This document shows positions 60,301-64,000 of a stretch of 64,000 nt of DNA, in pieces. The DNA lies in contig ML133381.1 in assembly GCA_003864495.1 (NCBI GenBank), positions 310,001 through 374,000 on the forward strand. Reading direction: 5' to 3'. Made by a program: the position numbers and the translations under genes. The notes beneath the pieces were generated by a model. That model did not search any database, had not been told where the DNA came from, and saw only the letters and a list, made by a program, of their open reading frames with translations. The DNA is from Nemopilema nomurai (taxonomy: Eukaryota > Cnidaria > Scyphozoa > Rhizostomeae > Rhizostomatidae). The first letter of the stretch is position 1. The number at the start of each line of letters is the position of its first letter.

Positions 60301-63300
60301 GGGGAAGAAAACGTACCTGAAATTCGCGAGATGGTTGAAAAGATTATTCACGACGACTTGGCAAGACAATTAGCAAATGCTGATAGCCCGTTAAGGAAAG
60401 AGTTGCTTGAACAAGGGCTGAAGACAGAAGTGAAAGAGGAAAAAGCAAGCACTCCCGTCAATGCGGAAGAGAAGACGGAGCCGAAACAGGACCCTCAAGC
60501 GGAGTCAGAGGAAATTTCTGAAGAGAGAATGAACGCTGCAGTAAAAGGCAATGAGCAGATAACAGTTATCAAGGACGAAGTTACCCACAGCAGTGCAGAT
60601 CCCGATGCCTCAAAGATTGTCAGTGAAATTACAGAAGCACTGAAATCTTCTGAGGTAGAGGAGTCGAGCTCACTGAAGAGTAAAGACTTGGAAGAACCAT
60701 CAGACGGCCAACCAGAGCCGATACCCCCAGCGGGGGGGAAGGAGCCCTCGAAGCATGGAGAAAAGCATTCCGAACACGCGGGAAACGAAGTCGGTGCGCA
60801 AAAAGATTCGCCTGAAGACCTTTCCATGCGACAAGAGCCGGCGCAGGAAAGTGATAGTAGTGATGGTGAGAATGCAGATGGAAATGCGGACGGAAAAGCA
60901 GATGGAAATGCGGACGTAAAAATGGATGAAAATGCAGATGGAAAAGCAGATGGAAATATGGACCGAAAAATGGACGGAAATGCAGATGAAAATGCGGACG
61001 GAAATGTGGATGAAAATGCAGATGGAAATGCGGACGGAAAAGCAGATGGAAATGCAGATGGAAATGCGGACGGAAAAGCAGATGGAAATGCGGAAGGAAA
61101 AGTGGACGGAAATGTAGATGGAAATGCGGACGGAAAAATGGACGGAAATGCAGATGGAAATGCGGACGGAAATGCAGATGGAAATGCGGACGGAAATGCG
61201 GAAGAAAGTACGGACGGAAATTCGGAAGGAAATGGGGAGGGTAATGCGGATGGAAATGCGGATGGAAGCACAGAGAAGTTTTCAATAAAAAGGCTTGGCA
61301 ATGTCCTGAAAGATAGATTCAAAGCCTTTGCAAGCAAGTTTTCTTCGAAAGAGACAGAAGATACTGAAGAACAGGATAAGAGTGAAAGTGGCGAGAAAAA
61401 GTCAGCTGATGGTGAGGCCGACGCATCTAAAGCTACTGAGACTTCTAGTGAGGCTGATTCGACTGATTCTACTGATTCACTGTCACATGACAGTATTGGT
61501 TCACCAGAAGCAAGTAATCCAGAGAATGTTTTGGTTGATTCCACTGATTCACAATCTATTCAGCGAGATGAATCGTCGAAAACGAGTGATTCTAATGATG
61601 CCCAAACGGCAACTGGTTCGGTTGCTTCTGCCGATTCGCAATCAGATAATCAAATTGATTCATCAAAAGCTAGTTATTCCACAGATTCAATTGATCATAC
61701 CGATTCGTTGCCCAATGATCCAAGTGGGTCAACAAGGGCTAGTAAATCAGCGATCATTCGTGATGGTTCACAGTTGGATGGTCGAGTTGATTCAACTGGT
61801 CAGAGTGATTCTGCTGATCCAAGACCTGATGAACGGGCTGACCATTCCGGTGTCGATGTTTCCAGGCAGGAAAAGGTTGCAACAGAGCCCAAGCATGACA
61901 GTGAGACAACAGAACGTCGTGCATCCCCAGAGGCTGGCAGTGAAGCTAAGGTGGATCAGATTCAGGAGGTTTCGCTGGAAGAGCTGCTGAAGGAAATGGA
62001 TCCAAGTCAAGAGGCTAAAGAAAGTGCGACAGAGCAAAGGGAGACAAGCGAAAATATCCAGGCGGATGCTAAGGAGAAAGAAGAGACCGAGTCTGCAGTG
62101 GGGATCACCAAAGAAGAATCAAGAGACCAGCAGGGAGAGAGAAGACCTGATGCTGTGGAAGATGCGAAGTTGAAGAGCGATCTAGCAAGCATGGTTGCTG
62201 GCGTGCAGATGAGGAACACTAAAGATGCGAGAAAAGGTATTCAAAATCTAAATTAGGTTTTGCGTAAAATAGATTTCTAGTTTTGTGTTCAGAGATGTTG
62301 TACTTTGAGTCATAAGTTGAAGCTAGTTTATAATTTGAATTGCATGGGAAGCATTTGAGTGATATCTTCACTATTTATCCATCAACAAGTATCAGGTATA
62401 TTTCGTCATAATTCAGTCCCAATGGTATGCATATAGAATAGGACTTCTTAGATACTTCTAAAAGCCGAAGAACTTTGTAACTTATAGGTATCATGTTTAT
62501 CATAAGTCTAATCACGCTCTCAATTTTTTCTTGTTATGTTTTTCCATTATCTTGATGTTGAAGAATCAGGTTTTTTCTTTTAAAATTATTTGTACTAGTC
62601 ATTTTGTCAGCCAGAATTGCTGATTCATATAGTCCATTTTCAGAAAGTGAAGATAATGTCGTGCAAGAGCAAACAACCAGCTCGAAAGGCGTCGAGGAAG
62701 CCGCCGCGAGTACTCGTGCAGCTGCCGACGAGGCTCTCAATGCCAGTCACGAGAAAGTGGCTGGAGACGCAAAGGGGATTGCGGATGAGCGTGGAGCAAG
62801 CAGTGAAGAATCTATTGAAGAATCCAAGGTTGACGCAGGCGAAGAGAGTAGAGAGCGGCGGTCGGATGGATCCTCGGAAACTCCCCAGGTTGTCAATGAA
62901 GAACAAGTGGTTAAAATTGAGGAAACAGGTCCAACTGGGGCCGAAGCCAAGGGCGAGCAGGAACAAGTCAAGGAAGAGACCAAGCAGGAAGAAGGTTTGA
63001 ATACAATGTCCCATCTGCACGAGAAGGAGAACCAGCACCACGTTGCCGATTTATCGGAGGATGAAAAGCTATCTAGTGTGCAGGACCAGGACTCCAGCGT
63101 CAATGTGGTGCAAGAAGACCAAGCTTATGGTTCAGGTACTGAGAAAAGGTCCATTGGAGACGAGCCAGAAGCGAGTCACAAAGAGGAAGCCAAGAGCAAT
63201 CAAGATGCCAATCCTGATATGTCAGAGGAAGATGCCAGGGATACATTGCTAGAAACGTGCCACCACAATCCGAATCTACCAGATTGTGACCAATTGCGCG

Positions 63301-63482
63301 GTGCCAAAATATATCGAAACAAAGTAGATAGCGATGAAAGTTCCAGTGGAAATGAAGAGGATATTGGGAAGCTTGGCCGAGCATGGCGGAACCTCATGAA
63401 AATCATGAAGCGGATCAAGCTGATGAAGTTGGGTGTGGTACGACTGTTCCACGGACCACTTAGTGTCATGGGTTTGGAGGAG
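57301..63482 (+). CDS. MIA3: TANGO1/MIA3-like cargo receptor, N-terminal part
   Basis: This is an ER-exit-site receptor that helps to load bulky cargo such as procollagen into COPII carriers. Exons in the window: 57301-57403, 58025-58143, 59331-59420, 59560-62236 and 62644-63482, all in phase, giving 1,276 aa so far. Residues 1-25 are a signal peptide (SMTGISLFLIFAFSASNVLG). Residues 26-95 are a MIA/SH3-like domain: LCSNSDC, ARVKVAYNTKDVHLFPGDEV and DVRGMIPVQHLKE. The Cys pair of the first loop is kept, and I see no second disulfide pair. A long acidic, low-complexity lumenal region follows, with two copies of a 56-residue helical module, a DGNA-type array and a Ser/Asp-rich repeat. Exon 5 ends with a basic helix (MKIMKRIKLMKLGVVRLF) at a GTAGGT donor. 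Transmembrane, coiled-coil and proline-rich parts should lie beyond 64000. MIA2 is the alternative, less likely given the length. Confidence 0.85.
60864..61267 (+). repeat. Coding minisatellite: DGNA tetrapeptide array
   Basis: About 33 copies of a 12-bp unit (GATGGAAATGCG and variants with GACGGAAAAGCA) in TANGO1 exon 4 encode Asp-Gly-Asn-Ala with changes to Lys, Met, Val or Glu. Long antisense open frames over the same bases (60495-61544 and 60629-61285, rich in FPSA or HFHL) are products of the repeat and not genes. Confidence 0.93.
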
Positions 63483-64000
63483 GTAGGTCCCTTTGCCATG
63501 GTTTGAAGAAATACGTCCATTTAGTTTGTTAAAATGATTAGTGCTACAACATTGGCTGGTTGCTAACTTTATCTTTCGTTGGTTTGTAAGTTTTTAGTAT
63601 CGTTCTTTTAATACTCGACCTCGACGTGCTGAAGCGATGTAAATAAGAAATTAACTGATGAACGAACAAAGCATACAGTCTTTAGGTGACACCTAGGAAA
63701 CTGAAGCAGGTATATCAGGAGAGAGAAGTAGAATTTAAATCATGCCAGAACAAAATGGTTGCGGAGAGTGATGGTGGAAGATCACATTGCCTTTTGTTTT
63801 GGTGTCCCTTCTTGTTGGTTACATAGCAATAGACACTGGGCTGTTGTATAAATGAGGTGTCTTTGTCCTAGGCAACCATCTTTCTTAAAAGCTGTGCTAA
63901 TTCCCGTTTACCTTCAACGGAATCCATTAATTGAGATTCGCTTTTTCCACTTGTTGGCGACCTGTATCGCTTACGATTCTTGACAATGTTGTGTTTTTCC
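63483..64000. other. Right edge, inside a TANGO1 intron
   Basis: After the donor at 63483 no further exon with consistent phase could be recognised before the window ends. The gene is expected to continue to the right. Confidence 0.5.

Noticed and set aside
60495..61544. A 349-codon minus-strand open frame and a second 218-codon one over TANGO1 exon 4.
   Set aside because: They are the antisense of a 12-bp coding repeat, which lacks stop codons in several frames. Their products are pure low-complexity (FPSA or HFHL) and have no splice or start support.
1..64000. CRISPR arrays, rRNA, tRNA genes, bacterial operons or viral insertions.
   Set aside because: No regularly spaced unique-spacer repeats, no clover-leaf candidates and no viral polymerase or capsid frames were recognised. 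The splice structure is eukaryotic throughout.

Overview
The window is eukaryotic, AT-rich and intron-dense, with GT-AG introns and no bacterial-style operons. The gene mix suggests an early-branching animal, most likely an anthozoan cnidarian: a group III phospholipase A2, a CatSper auxiliary subunit, a cnidarian-looking GPCR with a FAQP motif in helix 2, a C2H2 zinc-finger gene, FPGT and TANGO1/MIA3, plus several hAT-type transposon remnants. The species assignment is inference. I rebuilt the gene models by hand from splice sites and reading phase. Four multi-exon models close with no phase error from start to stop, and the TANGO1 model stays in phase to the window edge.

Layout. Bases 1-4590 are mostly featureless apart from a weak minus-strand secreted-peptide candidate (588-1296). 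FPGT (4591-8439, +, 5 exons) encodes the GDP-fucose salvage enzyme. A C2H2 zinc-finger gene (10622-13424, +, 4 exons) follows. A secreted group III PLA2-like gene (14159-15824, -, 3 exons) lies head-to-head with a 38-exon CatSper auxiliary subunit gene (17327-39831, +, about 1,024 aa). That CatSper gene carries an hAT element in intron 1, two tandem-repeat blocks, a 172-bp hAT MITE and a 412-bp mariner-like MITE in later introns. A single-exon GPCR-like gene (29759-30775, -) is nested in its intron 22.

From 40566 to 55746 (+, 25 exons, about 878 aa) is a gene whose product starts with a membrane anchor and then carries two clear START lipid-binding domains preceded by a third, diverged START-like unit. 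This is the most unusual architecture in the window. Its introns hold another hAT element and a nested-hairpin repeat. From 57301 to the right edge lies the 5' part of a TANGO1/MIA3 gene (+): signal peptide, MIA/SH3-like domain and a very long acidic lumenal region with a DGNA-type tetrapeptide array. The transmembrane and cytoplasmic parts lie beyond the window.

The genes do not form one pathway. TANGO1 (collagen export), FPGT (fucosylation precursor) and the membrane-anchored START protein may all serve secretory or membrane functions. CatSper is sperm-specific in known animals. The clustering is probably chance.
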